Source: JAAZMX01 sp035388025
Lineage (GTDB): Bacteria; Patescibacteriota; Patescibacteriia; UBA2196; GWA2-42-15
NCBI GenBank assembly: GCA_035388025.1
Contig: DAOOPA010000019.1
Location: 1 to 15,514 of the forward strand
Direction of reading: 5' to 3'
DNA length: 15,514 nucleotides
In this document: in pieces, positions 1-6,084 of the stretch
Numbering within the stretch: position 1 is the stretch's first letter
Layout: the number at the start of each line of letters is the position of its first letter
The notes under the pieces: model-generated
Told to the model about the DNA's origin: nothing
Database searches by the model: none
Seen by the model: only the letters and a program-made list of their open reading frames with translations
Position numbers and translations under genes: made by a program

Positions 1-191
1 AACTTTCTGGCATATCTTTCGCCTCCAATCGCTAATCGGCTAAACTTTTGCGCAAAATAAAAAATCTCGCCGTCCAAATATAAAACCGCGCCCAATCCTC
101 CGCACGTCCGACACTCGTTACCGGCCACCTCGCCCGCACCTTTACATTCCTGGCAAATATAAATCGGTCTATTTTTATTTTCCTCTGGCAT
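1..191 (-). CDS. Zinc-ribbon protein of unknown function, N-terminal part (3' end outside window)
   Basis: The gene starts at ATG 191 and reads leftward off the window, so only the first 63 residues are visible. They hold a compact zinc ribbon: CQEC (residues 13-16) followed by KGAG, then CRTC (27-30) followed by GGLG. This is the CxxCxGxG spacing of DnaJ-type zinc ribbons. A more hydrophobic stretch with YLDGEIFYFAQKF follows. The start lies 51 nt downstream of the stop of the 123-aa membrane protein on the same strand, so the two are probably co-transcribed. No Shine-Dalgarno is visible. From memory, zinc-ribbon N-termini of this kind precede larger membrane or AAA+ (Clp-like) proteins in Patescibacteria, but nothing here proves that. 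Function is unassigned. Confidence 0.7.
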   Translation of the reverse strand, partial: MPEENKNRPIYICQECKGAGEVAGNECRTCGGLGAVLYLDGEIFYFAQKFSRLAIGGERYARK

Positions 192-242
192 GTAAAAATC
201 AACAATTTAACAATAAAACAATTATTGGAAAACCTAATTTAC

Positions 243-614
243 TTAAAAAAGCACCTTGATATGCTCCATGATCATCCACACTGTATAAATCGGCGCCACC
301 ACCCAAATTATCGCTAAACCTATAATAATTAATAGCCAAATAAACATCCAAGCCAGCCGCCAAGTCAAAATTACCAAGCGCGCTACAAAACTGATCGCCC
401 GGCCCAAGAAACTCCGATCGCCATACATTGGCGTCAACATGTTCTTCAGCCAAATACCCAAAGCCAAAGACCGCCAAGCTTCTCTTATCTGCCGGCCGCA
501 AAAAATTAATGCGTCTTTAAATCCCGTCGTGTACCACCAAATAGGCCAATAGAAAAAATCTAAGATAATATCCACGACGATTAATTTCAAACCCCAAAAC
601 CATGAGTTATTCAT
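243..614 (-). CDS. Small integral membrane protein, function unknown (123 aa)
   Basis: The protein is rich in aromatic and aliphatic residues. An N-terminal hydrophobic stretch (about 8-28, with FYWPIWWYTTG) is followed by an amphipathic middle containing RQIREAWRSLALGIWLKNMLTPMYGDRSFLGR (split here: RQIREAW at 41-47, LKNMLTPMYG at 56-65). A long C-terminal hydrophobic part (about 76-115) probably spans the membrane once or twice. I do not recognise a named domain. The PMYG...GR...F..RL pattern recalls conserved hypothetical membrane proteins of Parcubacteria, from memory only. A perfect TATAAT lies so close upstream that transcription should start at the A of the ATG, so the mRNA is probably leaderless. 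The zinc-ribbon gene follows 51 nt downstream. Confidence 0.8.
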   Translation of the reverse strand: MNNSWFWGLKLIVVDIILDFFYWPIWWYTTGFKDALIFCGRQIREAWRSLALGIWLKNMLTPMYGDRSFLGRAISFVARLVILTWRLAWMFIWLLIIIGLAIIWVVAPIYTVWMIMEHIKVLF

Positions 615-620
615 GTTTTA

Positions 621-626
621 ATTATA
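621..626 (-). promoter_or_regulatory. -10 box (TATAAT) of the 123-aa membrane protein gene
   Basis: TATAAT is perfect on the minus strand. Its last T is at 621, so the usual +1 (7 nt downstream) falls on 614, the A of the start codon. No convincing -35 is seen at 17 bp; TTCATC at 18 bp is a poor match. The geometry implies a leaderless transcript. Confidence 0.55.
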
Positions 627-671
627 ACACAAAAACAGAAAATTGATGAAAAACGTCTTTGTAAATGTGTT

Positions 672-818
672 GGCTCCAAGTTTAACTTGGAGCCCGATGG
701 TCTACCCGCCATTGGTAAAATTTATATTGATAGCCGCGCCAGCGTTCCTTCTACCCGGCTTTCAGCCTGGGTCTTGCGACTCTGTTGGTTCAATTGTCCT
801 TCGATTGAACCTTTTTTT
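672..818 (+). ncRNA. Candidate structured RNA or relic element ending in a terminator
   Basis: This stretch lies in a 345-bp gap without a plausible gene. Read on the plus strand it folds into four successive hairpins: GGCTCCAAGTT/AACTTGGAGCC (672-694, 11-bp arms), CCGATGG/CCATTGG (694-700 with 709-715), CCC-GGCT/AGCC-T-GGG (754-771, one bulge) and a Rho-independent terminator (787-818). The terminator has no U-tract on the minus strand, and no plus-strand gene precedes it. That suggests a short plus-strand transcript of about 180 nt. A possible -10 (TATAAC, 623-628) overlaps the minus-strand TATAAT. I checked by eye for tmRNA, 4.5S/SRP and 6S hallmarks and found none. The alternative is the tail of a decayed mobile element. 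The open frames across it look like shadows. Confidence 0.35.
787..818 (+). terminator. Rho-independent terminator, plus strand
   Basis: The stem GGTTCAATTG (787-796) pairs with CGATTGAACC (802-811), with one G-U pair. The loop is TCCTT, and T7 (812-818) follows directly. The minus strand lacks a T-run after the stem, so it acts on plus-strand transcripts only. Confidence 0.65.
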
Positions 819-860
819 GTCGAATATTACTTATGTCTCAAAACAACCCCCCTTCTCGTT

Positions 861-888
861 AAAGGCGACATTCCGGAATGTCGCCTTT
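861..888. repeat. Perfect 28-bp palindrome
   Basis: AAAGGCGACATTCC (861-874) is followed immediately by its exact reverse complement (875-888). Neither side has a T-run typical of a terminator. It sits between the plus-strand terminator at 818 and the minus-strand terminator at 901-939. It could be a dispersed palindromic repeat or a protein-binding site. Confidence 0.7.
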
Positions 889-900
889 CAAAATTACGAT

Positions 901-939
901 AAAAACAAAAAAGGTCCGACGAATTTCCGCCAGACCTTT
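901..939 (-). terminator. Terminator of the 960-1850 gene
   Basis: On the minus strand AAAGGTC (939-933) pairs with GACCTTT (916-910). The stem continues inward with wobble pairs, and TTTTGTTTTT follows. It lies about 20 nt after the TGA stop of the upstream gene. Confidence 0.65.
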
Positions 940-959
940 CGGAGCCGAAGCCCCAAGTT

Positions 960-1850
960 TCAATTCAAAATTACGAGAAAACACAAATCCTCGTTCGCCT
1001 GAAAAATCCCACGCACCGTATCGCTTTTTGACTGCGCCTGGTGCTGGAATACCGCCTCCACGTCAACCGATTTCAATACCGATTCCACCTCCACCAATGG
1101 AATGTTATTTCCGTTCAAGCGATAATAAACGTATGGCTTTAAAAAATGCTTTGCCCACCCTCCTCGCGCCTGGGTCGCAATCCCAAGTTTTTTCTGCAAA
1201 TAATTGGCGATTGTGACATCACGACCTTTCCGTCTCGACCACGAATCCACAACCCAAATCATTTTCTGCCCGAAGGTGAGTTGCCGGTAGCGCCGTTTCG
1301 CCACCTCCCCCACCGTTTGCTTAATGGCTGTATCCGGTGCTACCACCATCAGTTCGGACGGCATCAATCCCTCAAAGGCTAAGATTGCGCTTTCCGTGCT
1401 GTCACGCCGAGACAAAAGCTCGGCGTTGTAGAGCGCAATCGCCGGCCAATAGACGGTAGTGCTGTCCAAACCAGCCTTGAGCCCATAATCAACAAACCGA
1501 CTAACCTCCTTCCATTTCCCCTGAACAACAGCACAGCGGATTCCGACAAACAACAACTTGCCCTGCGCCTCCTTATCTGCCACAATCGCCTCCTTATCTG
1601 TCACCGAAAATCTCTCAATGTTAACAGGGAGACTTTCGGCTCTATCCCTGCTCAATATGGGAGAATTGGCTAACCCCAAGACCGCGTCCACCCATTTTAG
1701 GGGATTAGACTTAACCGTCTCGCCCTTGAACAGCGCGGAGAACTCGTCGTCAGAAGGGTGATTGAAAATTCCCCAACCGCGCATAATAACGGCGATCCAC
1801 AAAATACAAATCAGGATCACAACATACCACCACCTACTCATCTTATTCAT
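960..1850 (-). CDS. Membrane-anchored or exported protein, function unknown (296 aa)
   Basis: Basic residues at the N-terminus (MNKMSR) precede one hydrophobic segment (about 8-24, WYVVILICILWIAVIM), which is either an uncleaved signal anchor or a signal peptide. The rest is soluble, probably mostly helical, and likely faces outward. It includes an Ala/Leu-rich helical middle (about 90-150) that might be TPR-like, and a basic stretch RRKGR near 215. No catalytic motif is recognisable. The ATG at 1850 is preceded by AAGGACGG, a usable Shine-Dalgarno; an internal ATG (M4) is the alternative start. The gene stands alone, with its own candidate promoter (1913-1941) just after the tsf terminator and its own terminator (901-939). 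The stop is TGA, which argues against a recoded UGA in this genome. Confidence 0.8.
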   Translation of the reverse strand: MNKMSRWWYVVILICILWIAVIMRGWGIFNHPSDDEFSALFKGETVKSNPLKWVDAVLGLANSPILSRDRAESLPVNIERFSVTDKEAIVADKEAQGKLLFVGIRCAVVQGKWKEVSRFVDYGLKAGLDSTTVYWPAIALYNAELLSRRDSTESAILAFEGLMPSELMVVAPDTAIKQTVGEVAKRRYRQLTFGQKMIWVVDSWSRRKGRDVTIANYLQKKLGIATQARGGWAKHFLKPYVYYRLNGNNIPLVEVESVLKSVDVEAVFQHQAQSKSDTVRGIFQANEDLCFLVILN

Positions 1851-1912
1851 GATGCACCGTCCTTTTTTTAAATGAACACTTTACAAGGTGAATTGTGTTT
1901 TTCTTTGCCCCT

Positions 1913-1941
1913 ACCTTACAACAAAAACCCCAAAATGTCAA
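1913..1941 (-). promoter_or_regulatory. Candidate promoter of the 960-1850 gene
   Basis: A perfect TTGACA (1941-1936) is followed after 17 bp by a weak -10, TAAGGT (1918-1913). It lies just downstream of the tsf terminator and 63 nt or more upstream of the ATG. The poor -10 makes this tentative. Confidence 0.4.
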
Positions 1942-1945
1942 AACA

Positions 1946-1976
1946 AAAAAAGAACGGCTTTTCACCGTTCTTTTTT
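1946..1976. terminator. Bidirectional terminator after rpsB-tsf
   Basis: AAAAAAGAACGG (1946-1957) pairs perfectly with CCGTTCTTTTTT (1965-1976) around a 7-nt loop. U-rich tracts occur on both strands. It ends the minus-strand rpsB-tsf transcript 42 nt after the tsf stop. Confidence 0.85.
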
Positions 1977-2017
1977 ATATTAATCCTACTCACCTACCAC
2001 CCTACTTCCCTACCCGC

Positions 2018-2605
2018 CTATATCCCAAACACCACCATCTGTTTCACTTCCAACTTTTCACCCAATTTCGCTGTTGCTTCGTTGATCAAATCCTTTATCT
2101 TCTTACTATCATCTTTTATATACGGTTGATCCAAAAGACAAATCTGCTCATAATACTTTTCCAGTTTTCCATCGGCTATCTTGTTCCACATTGCCTCCGG
2201 CTTACCTTCAGCCTTTAATTGTTCTTTATAAATCTCTTTTTCTTTTTCTATCAAATCGCTTGGAACATTTCCGCGATCAATATATTCCGGCTTCATGGCC
2301 GCCACCTGCATCGCGATATCCTTGGCCAAAGTCTGAAACTCTTCATTCTTAGCCACGAAATCTGTCTCGCAGGCCAAAAGAATCATGGAGCCAATCCGGC
2401 CGCCAGCGTGGATATAAGCTTCCACCAAACCGCTCTTGGCCACCCTTTCCGCTTGTTTCTTGGCCGCGATTTTTTGCCCGCGCTTGCGCAAAAGTTCCAG
2501 AGCCAGCTTCTCGTCGTCCTTGGCTTCTACTAGAGCTTGCTTGATATCCATTATTCCCGCTCCGGTCTCATTGCGCATTTTTTGAATTAATTCCATGTTT
2601 GCCAT
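2018..2605 (-). CDS. tsf: Elongation factor Ts (195 aa)
   Basis: EF-Ts is the guanine-nucleotide exchange factor that releases GDP from EF-Tu. Family signatures are all present: an N-terminal UBA-like domain with MRNETGAGIMDIKQAL (about 10-25), the KKRGQKIAAKK-type segment (41-50), HAGGRIG (66-72), and the EF-Tu-contacting TDFV (81-84) followed by AKNEEFQ. At 195 residues it is much shorter than the E. coli protein (about 283), keeping the UBA and a reduced core, as in many thermophile and reduced-genome forms. The stop is TAG. It lies 112 bp after rpsB on the same strand, the standard order. No Shine-Dalgarno is visible before the ATG at 2605; the leader is almost pure A/T. An internal ATG (M4) also fits the alignment. 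Confidence 0.97.
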   Translation of the reverse strand: MANMELIQKMRNETGAGIMDIKQALVEAKDDEKLALELLRKRGQKIAAKKQAERVAKSGLVEAYIHAGGRIGSMILLACETDFVAKNEEFQTLAKDIAMQVAAMKPEYIDRGNVPSDLIEKEKEIYKEQLKAEGKPEAMWNKIADGKLEKYYEQICLLDQPYIKDDSKKIKDLINEATAKLGEKLEVKQMVVFGI

Positions 2606-2717
2606 ATTTTTAAAAAATCAAAAATAAAAAATCAAAATTTAAAATTTTTGTATCCCCCTTCAAAAAATGAACAAGCTTATCATGAATTCCTCTTTTTACT
2701 AGTTACTAGTTACTAAA
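2606..2717. repeat. Low-complexity rpsB-tsf spacer with tandem repeats
   Basis: Next to tsf (about 2612-2640) an A-rich AAAAAATCAAAAAT unit of about 14 bp is repeated nearly twice. Next to rpsB (2698-2714) there is a 7-bp tandem repeat, ACTAGTT, about 2.4 copies. On the minus strand this gives stop codons in every frame directly after the rpsB stop. No terminator or promoter is evident, so read-through from rpsB to tsf is expected. Confidence 0.6.
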
Positions 2718-3461
2718 TTATTCCTCTTTCTTCAATGCCTTCACCGGCTGTGCTTCCGCCACTGCCTTCGCCGCTTCTTCCTTTCCTTCTTTAACTGCTT
2801 CAGCCACCAAGCGAGTAATCAACTCAATGCTTTTGACTGCATCATCGTTGGCATAAATCTGATAATCGACATCGTCAGGATCAGTATTGGTATCCACAAT
2901 ACCCAATGTTTTTACTTTTTTTACTTTAGCCTCTTGGGTTGCGTTTTTTTCCTCTTTCACCCCCACTATAAAAACCAAATCCGGTACTTTTTTTATCATT
3001 CTAATGCCACCAATCATCTTCAAAAGTCTCTCTCTTTCTTCCGCAAAAAGCGCTCTTTCTTTCTTGGTATACTTCTTTTCATAATCGTTCTGCAGAGCCA
3101 TCTCCTCCAAACTATCCAATTTTTTTATCAATTTATAAATCTCTTGAAAATTGGTTATTGTCCCCCCAATCCAACGCTCCACCACATAGGGCATCCCGCT
3201 TTCGGTTGCATATTTTTCAATAATATTTCGAGCTTGTTTCTTAGTGCCAAGAAACATCATCGTTCCGCCCTTTGCAACTATAGCTTTGACTAATTCTAAT
3301 GATTTCGTCAAACTTTCAACAGTTTTATCCAAATCAAAAATATGCACGCCATTTTTAACCCCAAAAATAAAGGGTTTCATTTTCGGATCCCACTTTGGCG
3401 TCCGGTGCCCAAAATGCAACCCGGCTCGGAGCAATTCTTTGCCCTCAGGTATCTTGACCAT
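2718..3461 (-). CDS. rpsB: Small ribosomal subunit protein uS2 (247 aa)
   Basis: S2 is an essential 30S protein that binds late, at the head-body junction. Signatures are clear: LLRAGLHFGHRTPKWDPKMK (split as LLRAGLHFGH 10-19 and TPKWDPKMKPFIF 21-33), GVHIFDLDKT (38-47), FLGTKKQA (70-77), ERWIGGTITNF (95-105), and the C-terminal VDTNTDPD (189-196) leading to NDDAVKSI. The usual IPGNDDA is IYANDDA here. The 120-145 region is a charged coiled-coil-like helix, and a Lys/Glu/Ala-rich tail (about 222-247) extends the protein. The start is supported by AAAGGA 8-9 nt before the ATG. It is the first gene of the rpsB-tsf operon, with a strong promoter at 3567-3595. Confidence 0.97.
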   Translation of the reverse strand: MVKIPEGKELLRAGLHFGHRTPKWDPKMKPFIFGVKNGVHIFDLDKTVESLTKSLELVKAIVAKGGTMMFLGTKKQARNIIEKYATESGMPYVVERWIGGTITNFQEIYKLIKKLDSLEEMALQNDYEKKYTKKERALFAEERERLLKMIGGIRMIKKVPDLVFIVGVKEEKNATQEAKVKKVKTLGIVDTNTDPDDVDYQIYANDDAVKSIELITRLVAEAVKEGKEEAAKAVAEAQPVKALKKEE

Positions 3462-3493
3462 ATTTATTTTCCTTTATCCTCTACTCTTCTAAT

Positions 3494-3520
3494 CCTGTCG
3501 CTCGTGAGCGACGGGACAGG
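3494..3520. repeat. Palindrome in the rpsB 5' leader
   Basis: GTCGCT/AGCGAC (3497-3502 with 3507-3512, loop CGTG) is extended by CCT/AGG across a 5-nt bulge. Alternatively CCTGTC pairs with GACAGG at the ends. It lies inside the predicted rpsB mRNA leader, 33 nt from the ATG. It could be a leader structure or a dispersed GC-rich palindrome. It is much more G+C-rich than its flanks. Confidence 0.6.
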
Positions 3521-3566
3521 AAAATTTTTGTTAGAGTATGAGAATTTAGTTATTAATAGTGTTTTT

Positions 3567-3595
3567 AGTCTACCAAAAGACCCCTCTCTTGTCAA
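3567..3595 (-). promoter_or_regulatory. rpsB-tsf promoter
   Basis: Perfect TTGACA (3595-3590), a 17-bp spacer, then TAGACT (3572-3567). The predicted +1 is near 3560, giving a leader of about 100 nt that contains the palindrome at 3494-3520. The -35 overlaps the -35 of the divergent rpmE promoter. Confidence 0.7.
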
Positions 3596-3617
3596 ATAAA
3601 ACGGTCTGTGTTAATAT
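3589..3617 (+). promoter_or_regulatory. rpmE promoter
   Basis: TTGTCA (3589-3594), a 17-bp spacer, then TAATAT (3612-3617). The predicted +1 is near 3624, leaving a leader of about 33 nt without a Shine-Dalgarno. The -35 shares five base pairs with the rpsB -35 on the other strand. Confidence 0.65.
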
Positions 3618-3656
3618 GTCTACAACTCAATCATTTTGTCTATTAACCACTATTTT

Positions 3657-3938
3657 ATGAAAAAGACTATCCATCCTAAATATAATAAAAATTGCCAGGT
3701 CAAATGCGCCTGCGGCAATTCTTTTGTCACTGGCTCAACCAAAGATGAAATTTATGTAGAAATCTGTAGCGCCTGCCACCCCTTCTTTACTGGCAAACAA
3801 AAATTAGTTGACACTGCCAGACGTGTGGAAAAATTCCAAGCCAAAACCGCCAAGTCCAAAGCCTTGTCCGACACCAAGCCGGCTGGCAAGAAAAAAATCA
3901 GACGCGCAGTCAAAAAAGCGTCCAAAACAGAAAAATAA
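3657..3938 (+). CDS. rpmE: Large ribosomal subunit protein bL31, zinc-binding form (93 aa)
   Basis: L31 sits at the intersubunit bridge of the 50S central protuberance. The family N-terminus MKKTIHPKY is present, followed by CACGNSF (17-23) and EICSACHPFFTGKQK (35-49). Cys17, Cys19, Cys37 and Cys40 match the zinc ligands of the C+ type, which serves as a zinc store in other bacteria. An extra Cys13 is present. After residue 60 there is a Lys/Arg/Ala-rich tail of about 33 residues, absent from E. coli L31 (70 aa), that probably contacts rRNA. The start was set at 3657 because MKKTIHPKY is the family start; the upstream ATG at 3636 would add seven unrelated residues. No Shine-Dalgarno is visible. 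prfA follows on the same strand after 190 bp. Confidence 0.95.
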   Translation: MKKTIHPKYNKNCQVKCACGNSFVTGSTKDEIYVEICSACHPFFTGKQKLVDTARRVEKFQAKTAKSKALSDTKPAGKKKIRRAVKKASKTEK

Positions 3939-3971
3939 CTTTTTTATTCCTCAAAATCCTGCTATGATTAC

Positions 3972-4110
3972 CTCAAGGCGGGATTTTTAATTGCCTTGCT
4001 GTGGTTTATCCTGAACGAAAGAAGGATCCCAACTATATTCTCGCTAACATAATTAGCGCAACGACGTTTTGACGCGGGATCCCTCACCCCGCAAACTCAA
4101 GGCGGGATTT
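3972..4110. repeat. Hairpin-rich segment bounded by 15-bp direct repeats
   Basis: CTCAAGGCGGGATTT occurs at 3972-3986 and exactly again at 4096-4110, in the rpmE-prfA gap. Between the copies are three small hairpins: ATCCT/AGGAT (4008-4012 with 4023-4027), GCTAA/TTAGC (4043-4047 with 4053-4057) and GCGGG/CCCGC (4074-4078 with 4088-4092). The ATCCTGAACGAAAGAAGGATC stretch resembles, from memory, a palindromic repeat seen in many environmental genomes. No transposase is present. It may be a small inserted element with duplicated flanks. Confidence 0.55.
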
Positions 4111-4128
4111 GGGATAAATTTAAAAAAT

Positions 4129-5178
4129 ATGGATTATTCGCAAAAGCTTCCTGAGCTCAAAACTAAACGAGAAGAACTTCAAGCCAACTTGCAAAACGAG
4201 GCCCTTTTAAATGACCCCAAAAAATTAGGCGCCGCCAATAAAGAATTTTATGAACTCAACTCCATTATTGAAAAAATCTCCCAATTGGAAGAAGTGGAAA
4301 AAAATATTCAAGAAAATGAACTGATTATCAGCGGCGATGACACTGACGAGCTTGTTTCTTTAGCCGTCTCTGACAACCAAAATTTACTCGAAAACCGGCA
4401 AAAACTTATTCTGGAAATCGACAACTATTTCTCACCCAAAAATCCTTTGGACAAAAAAAATACCATTATGGAAATACGCGCCGGCACCGGTGGCGAAGAA
4501 TCCGCTCTTTTCGTCGCCGAGCTTTTCCGTTTATACTCCCGCTTTGCGGAAAGTATGGGTTGGAAAATAAAAATTGCCGACTCCAACCGCACCGGCATTG
4601 GCGGTTTCAAGGAAATTGTTTTTGAAGTCAATGGCCCGGGCAGTTATGGCTGGCTGAAATATGAGAGCGGCACCCATCGCGTCCAAAGAGTCCCGGAAAC
4701 CGAAAAAGCGGGCCGTGTGCACACTTCAGCTGTAACCGTGGCCGTTTTACCGGAAGCCGAGGATGAAGAAGTCGAAATTCGCCCCGAAGATCTGCGCATC
4801 GATACCTTTTGCGCTGGCGGTCATGGCGGTCAGTCAGTCAATACGACTTATTCCGCCGTTCGCATCACTCATTTACCCACCAACACGGTCGTCACCTGCC
4901 AGGACGAACGCTCGCAGTTGCAAAACAGAGAGAAAGCCATGCTCGTTCTCAAGTCACGCATCCTGGCCAACATTGAAGCTGAGCGCCACCGAAAGCTCTC
5001 GGCCGAACGCAAATCACAAATTGGCACCGGCGACCGCTCGGAAAAAATTAGAACTTACAATTTTCCTCAAGACCGCCTGACCGACCACCGCATCAAGCAA
5101 AACTGGCACAATCTCTCCGTGATCATGGAAGGCGATATCAAAGATGTTATCATTGCCTTGAAAAAGGCTGATCAATAA
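4129..5178 (+). CDS. prfA: Peptide chain release factor 1 (349 aa)
   Basis: RF1 ends translation at UAA and UAG. The N-terminal coiled coil (about 1-95) is followed by the PCRF domain (AGTGGEESALF 118-128), the codon-recognition domain with HRVQRVPETEKAGRVHTS (183-200) and the catalytic GGQ (233-235) in CAGGHGGQSVNTT. The tripeptide at the stop-codon reader is PET (189-191), the PxT type of RF1, not the SPF of RF2. Length matches the family (about 355). The ATG at 4129 is chosen; a TTG at 4069 would add 20 residues encoded by repeat DNA. No Shine-Dalgarno is seen. Several genes here stop with TGA, so RF2 must be encoded elsewhere. PrmC, encoded nearby, methylates Gln235. Confidence 0.97.
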   Translation: MDYSQKLPELKTKREELQANLQNEALLNDPKKLGAANKEFYELNSIIEKISQLEEVEKNIQENELIISGDDTDELVSLAVSDNQNLLENRQKLILEIDNYFSPKNPLDKKNTIMEIRAGTGGEESALFVAELFRLYSRFAESMGWKIKIADSNRTGIGGFKEIVFEVNGPGSYGWLKYESGTHRVQRVPETEKAGRVHTSAVTVAVLPEAEDEEVEIRPEDLRIDTFCAGGHGGQSVNTTYSAVRITHLPTNTVVTCQDERSQLQNREKAMLVLKSRILANIEAERHRKLSAERKSQIGTGDRSEKIRTYNFPQDRLTDHRIKQNWHNLSVIMEGDIKDVIIALKKADQ

Positions 5179-5181
5179 AAA

Positions 5182-5205
5182 CCGGGTATTTCACCCGGCT
5201 TTTTT
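5182..5205. terminator. Bidirectional terminator between prfA and the membrane-protein gene
   Basis: CCGGGT (5182-5187) pairs with ACCCGG (5193-5198) around ATTTC. CTTTTTT follows on the plus strand and TTTTTAT on the minus strand. It serves two convergent genes whose stops are only 31 bp apart. Confidence 0.85.
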
Positions 5206-5209
5206 ACTT

Positions 5210-6010
5210 TTAATTATTTGCGGTCTTTACTCCCTTTATCTTCTGCAAGTTCTTGAAAATTAAATAACTATATATTGTCCCCACCGGCGCGATCAAATAA
5301 CTAGCTACATTTACAATCATTCCCCAAATCTCTGCCAGTAAAGAATTTTCATCCACAACCCAAAGTGGAATTGACAAGATTATTATCACCAACCACATAA
5401 CCAATCCGATAAAAATCGTCCTCCCAGCCACCGACCACCAATAACCCTTTACCAACTCTTTACTGCGCTTCAGAGCTTTACCGGCGCGATAGCCCTCGTA
5501 AATCAAACACAATACGGCAAAAGAATAATAAACTGACATGATTATCCCCGGCACAATCAAAAGCAACATCCAAAGAAAAGTAAAAATGCCCACCACGAAA
5601 GACACCACCAAATATTTCCCTGCCAAATTCCGGCCCCTTTTAAATAATTCCATAATTTTCTCGCTCTCTGGCGATTCTGGTGCCAAATAAATCCCCACCT
5701 GGGCCGCCAAACTGCAAAATATTGCCCAGATTATTGCCGCCAGACCAGCCAATCCTAAAATTACCTGCAATATTGCCTTGACTGTAATATCCATGCCAAC
5801 CCCTTTATTTATAAACCAGTATAGCCCAAAGACCGCCGCCAGTGGTAAAAAAGATAGAATAGTAATACCATACAACGCCATTATTTTTAAAAACTTCTGC
5901 CGATAAATATTCACCGCCGCCGTTAATAAATCGGATGGACCTTGTAATCTCTCGATCCACTTTTCTTTGGGTTTTTCTTCCCTCGCTTGTATAGCCTCTT
6001 GGTTCTCCAT
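5210..6010 (-). CDS. Polytopic membrane protein, glycerophosphodiesterase-membrane-domain-like (266 aa)
   Basis: A charged, soluble N-terminus (1-38) is followed by about five or six hydrophobic spans: 43-66, 78-108, 132-152, 153-172, 198-219 and 230-252. The stretch LLIVPGIIMSVYYSFA (150-165) followed by YEGYRAGKALKRSKELVKG (171-189) and then YWW is typical of the membrane domain found in YciC/DUF975-like and GDPD-membrane-domain proteins: a VPGI turn, then EG...AL.RS..LV.G.WW. Function of such domains is not established. The N-terminal region GPSDLLTAAVNIYRQKF resembles the helix that starts this family. It is encoded between prfA and prmC on the opposite strand, convergent with prfA and divergent from prmC. 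The start ATG at 6010 has no Shine-Dalgarno. Confidence 0.8.
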   Translation of the reverse strand: MENQEAIQAREEKPKEKWIERLQGPSDLLTAAVNIYRQKFLKIMALYGITILSFLPLAAVFGLYWFINKGVGMDITVKAILQVILGLAGLAAIIWAIFCSLAAQVGIYLAPESPESEKIMELFKRGRNLAGKYLVVSFVVGIFTFLWMLLLIVPGIIMSVYYSFAVLCLIYEGYRAGKALKRSKELVKGYWWSVAGRTIFIGLVMWLVIIILSIPLWVVDENSLLAEIWGMIVNVASYLIAPVGTIYSYLIFKNLQKIKGVKTANN

Positions 6011-6027
6011 ATCGCAAATATATTTAA

Positions 6028-6056
6028 TTGCTAATACCCTATAATTATACTATAAT
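6028..6056 (+). promoter_or_regulatory. prmC promoter
   Basis: TTGCTA (6028-6033), a 17-bp spacer, then a perfect TATAAT (6051-6056). A second TATAAT lies at 6040-6045. The predicted +1 near 6063 gives a 22-nt leader without a Shine-Dalgarno. Confidence 0.65.
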
Positions 6057-6072
6057 CACCACCAAATAACTA
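6044..6072 (-). promoter_or_regulatory. Candidate promoter of the 266-aa membrane-protein gene
   Basis: A minus-strand TATAAT (6049-6044) has a weak -35, TAGTTA (6072-6067), at 17 bp. The -10 overlaps the plus-strand prmC promoter, so the two polymerase sites should exclude each other. The predicted leader is about 27 nt. Confidence 0.45.
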
Positions 6073-6084
6073 GATCCCGGTCTT

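Noticed and set aside
960..962. UGA read as glycine (alternative genetic code)
   Set aside because: Reading through TGA at the ends of the 960-1850 gene and the 58-aa gene would enter terminators, and the flippase TGA is 3 nt from the next start. UGA acts as a normal stop.
643..1002. 119-aa plus-strand frame in the left gap
   Set aside because: It runs through the hairpins and a strong terminator (787-818) and into the antisense end of the 960-1850 gene. The translation resembles no protein.
4069..4128. Upstream TTG start for prfA
   Set aside because: The 20 extra residues are encoded by the direct-repeat and hairpin segment, and RF1 proteins normally begin near the ATG at 4129.
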